7,376 bases of DNA from JAGLTZ01 sp023135015. Its GTDB lineage: Bacteria > Blakebacterota > Blakebacteria > Blakebacterales > Blakebacteraceae. The position numbers were made by a program, and so were the translations under genes. The stretch is from NCBI GenBank assembly GCA_030631625.1, contig DAOVKT010000132.1:1-7376 (forward strand). The letters are read 5' to 3'. Of the stretch, positions 6,954 to 7,376 are shown piece by piece (position 1 is the first letter of the stretch; every line of letters starts with the position of its first letter). The notes under the pieces are model-generated. The model had not been told where the DNA came from, did no database searches, and worked only from the letters and a program-made list of their open reading frames with translations.

Positions 6954-6993
6954 CTAAGTGCACCGTTCCGTAATTACGGAGCGGTGCACTTAG
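6954..6993. repeat. 40-base near-perfect palindrome in the divergent intergenic region
   Basis: Two 20-base arms meet with no spacer (centre between 6973 and 6974). Nineteen of 20 positions pair; the exception is T6966 opposite G6981, which would be a U-G wobble in plus-strand RNA and an A-C mismatch in minus-strand RNA. The arms begin CTAAGTGCACCG and end CGGTGCACTTAG. No T-run follows on either strand, and the flanking genes diverge, so an intrinsic terminator is unlikely. An operator or a cruciform/hairpin element is more plausible. The symmetry is directly visible; the function is not. Confidence 0.8.
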
Positions 6994-7020
6994 TGTAGCA
7001 TACCGCCGTTTGCCCGCCAA
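6992..7020 (-). promoter_or_regulatory. Candidate sigma-70-type promoter for the leftward operon
   Basis: On the minus strand TTGGCG (complement of 7015-7020) and TACACT (complement of 6992-6997) are separated by exactly 17 bases. Each matches the -35 and -10 consensus at four of six positions. The -10 overlaps the edge of the 40-base palindrome by two bases, and transcription would begin inside the palindrome, a layout that would suit repression by a protein bound there. Consensus matches this weak also occur by chance. Confidence 0.35.
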
Positions 7021-7175
7021 ATCTGCTTATTGAACACTCCGGGGCTCCAGGGAATGTAACCGCACCCATCTCATTCGCGCCTTTCCATTTTTTCCGACTG
7101 AACAGGATATGCACCTGATGCTAGAGTACTCCCAGCGTGTATTACATACAGGGTACAGCCAGACCTGCATTCAGG

Positions 7176-7181
7176 AAGGAG
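7176..7181 (+). promoter_or_regulatory. Ribosome binding site of the DUF4405 gene
   Basis: AAGGAG lies 5 bases before the ATG at 7187. This decides the start against an in-frame ATG at 7118, which would add 23 residues but has only a weak AGGA at poor spacing. Confidence 0.8.
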
Positions 7182-7186
7182 ATACA

Positions 7187-7376
7187 ATGACTGTAGGCGA
7201 ACGGTTTCATATTCAGGCATTCATCTCGATCTATATGGTGGTAAGCGGGCTCGTTCTTGCCCTCACCGGCATCGTCTGCTACATCAAACCTCCGGCGAGG
7301 ATCGCGAACTGGATCAGCTGGCGCTTCCTGGGTTTCACAAAGGGGGAATGGGAGGCGGTTCACACCGTCTTTGCCT
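7187..7376 (+). CDS. DUF4405 domain membrane protein (5' part only; runs off the window)
   Basis: Sixty-three complete codons are visible before the right edge. The product begins MTVGERFHIQAFISIYMVVSG and has one hydrophobic helix at about 11-33, then a conserved-looking loop KPPARIANWISWRFLGFTKGEWEAVHTVFA. I recognise this as the N-terminus of DUF4405 proteins, small multi-helix inner-membrane proteins that resemble the haem-binding cytochrome b subunits of formate dehydrogenases and hydrogenases. H8 at the start of the first helix and H59 at the start of the second are positioned as candidate haem ligands. It is transcribed away from the glycosyltransferase operon, so it probably belongs to a different, redox-related transcription unit. 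The family call rests on memory of the motif pattern; haem binding is inferred, and the gene's length and neighbours cannot be seen. Confidence 0.8.
   Translation, partial: MTVGERFHIQAFISIYMVVSGLVLALTGIVCYIKPPARIANWISWRFLGFTKGEWEAVHTVFA

Larger units (their letters stand above)
6895..7186. other. Divergent intergenic region between the GT2 operon and the DUF4405 gene
   Basis: These 292 bases separate divergently oriented genes and hold no credible gene apart from the possible five-codon leader. They carry the 40-base palindrome, the candidate leftward promoter and a small inverted repeat TGTAT-TAC-ATACA at 7138-7150 ahead of the rightward gene. I see no convincing rightward promoter, no riboswitch fold and no tRNA. 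Confidence 0.7.

Noticed and set aside
6954..6993. Palindrome as a rho-independent terminator
   Set aside because: No T-run follows the hairpin on either strand, and the flanking genes point away from it.
7030..7058. TTGAAC-17-AATGTA as a rightward promoter for the DUF4405 gene
   Set aside because: The -10 match is poor and the site is far from the start codon; it is not distinguishable from chance.
7142..7363. Minus-strand open frame of 73 codons at the right edge
   Set aside because: It is antisense to the DUF4405 gene, which has a strong ribosome binding site and recognisable family motifs.

Overview
The window looks like chromosomal DNA from a Gram-negative, environmental bacterium. It holds one compact leftward operon, cut by the left edge, and the start of a divergent rightward gene at the right edge. 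The beta-propeller/methyltransferase fusion resembles proteins I associate with Planctomycetota and neighbouring phyla. That assignment is an inference from family memory, with low to moderate confidence. There are no RNA genes, insertion sequences, integrases or CRISPR repeats.

Reading the minus strand in transcription order, the operon starts in a 292-base divergent intergenic region (6895-7186). That region carries a 40-base near-perfect palindrome and a plausible promoter. The first two genes are glycosyltransferases, a GT2 enzyme of the WaaE/KdtX type and a GT4 enzyme, which are likely to build a cell-surface glycan. A two-TM, thioredoxin-like protein of unknown function follows, then a MacB/FtsX-type ABC permease, its LolD/MacB-like ATPase, and a very large predicted lipoprotein. 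The lipoprotein joins a PQQ-type beta-propeller, a coiled coil and a SAM-methyltransferase-like domain, and its C-terminus lies outside the window.

The genes are packed tightly. Two junctions are ATGA overlaps (at 2001-2004 and 3817-3820), one is a 10-base overlap with a TTG start, and two have gaps of 2 and 4 bases. They are therefore probably co-transcribed and partly translationally coupled. Base composition changes sharply: the glycosyltransferases and the first ~90 codons of the thioredoxin-like gene are AT-rich, and everything after that is GC-rich. The last four genes thus look like an older functional cassette (membrane-anchored thioredoxin-like protein, permease, ATPase, propeller-methyltransferase) that now sits behind a glycosyltransferase pair.

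The most interesting content is this four-gene cassette. The permease and the thioredoxin-like protein each carry a CxC pair predicted to face the periplasm. The last protein appears to export a methyltransferase-like fold with a degenerate SAM-binding loop. I cannot name its substrate. An envelope ABC system acting on a lipid, lipoprotein or redox/metal cargo is a reasonable hypothesis only. The rightward gene is the N-terminus of a DUF4405 membrane protein, likely part of a separate haem or redox operon.
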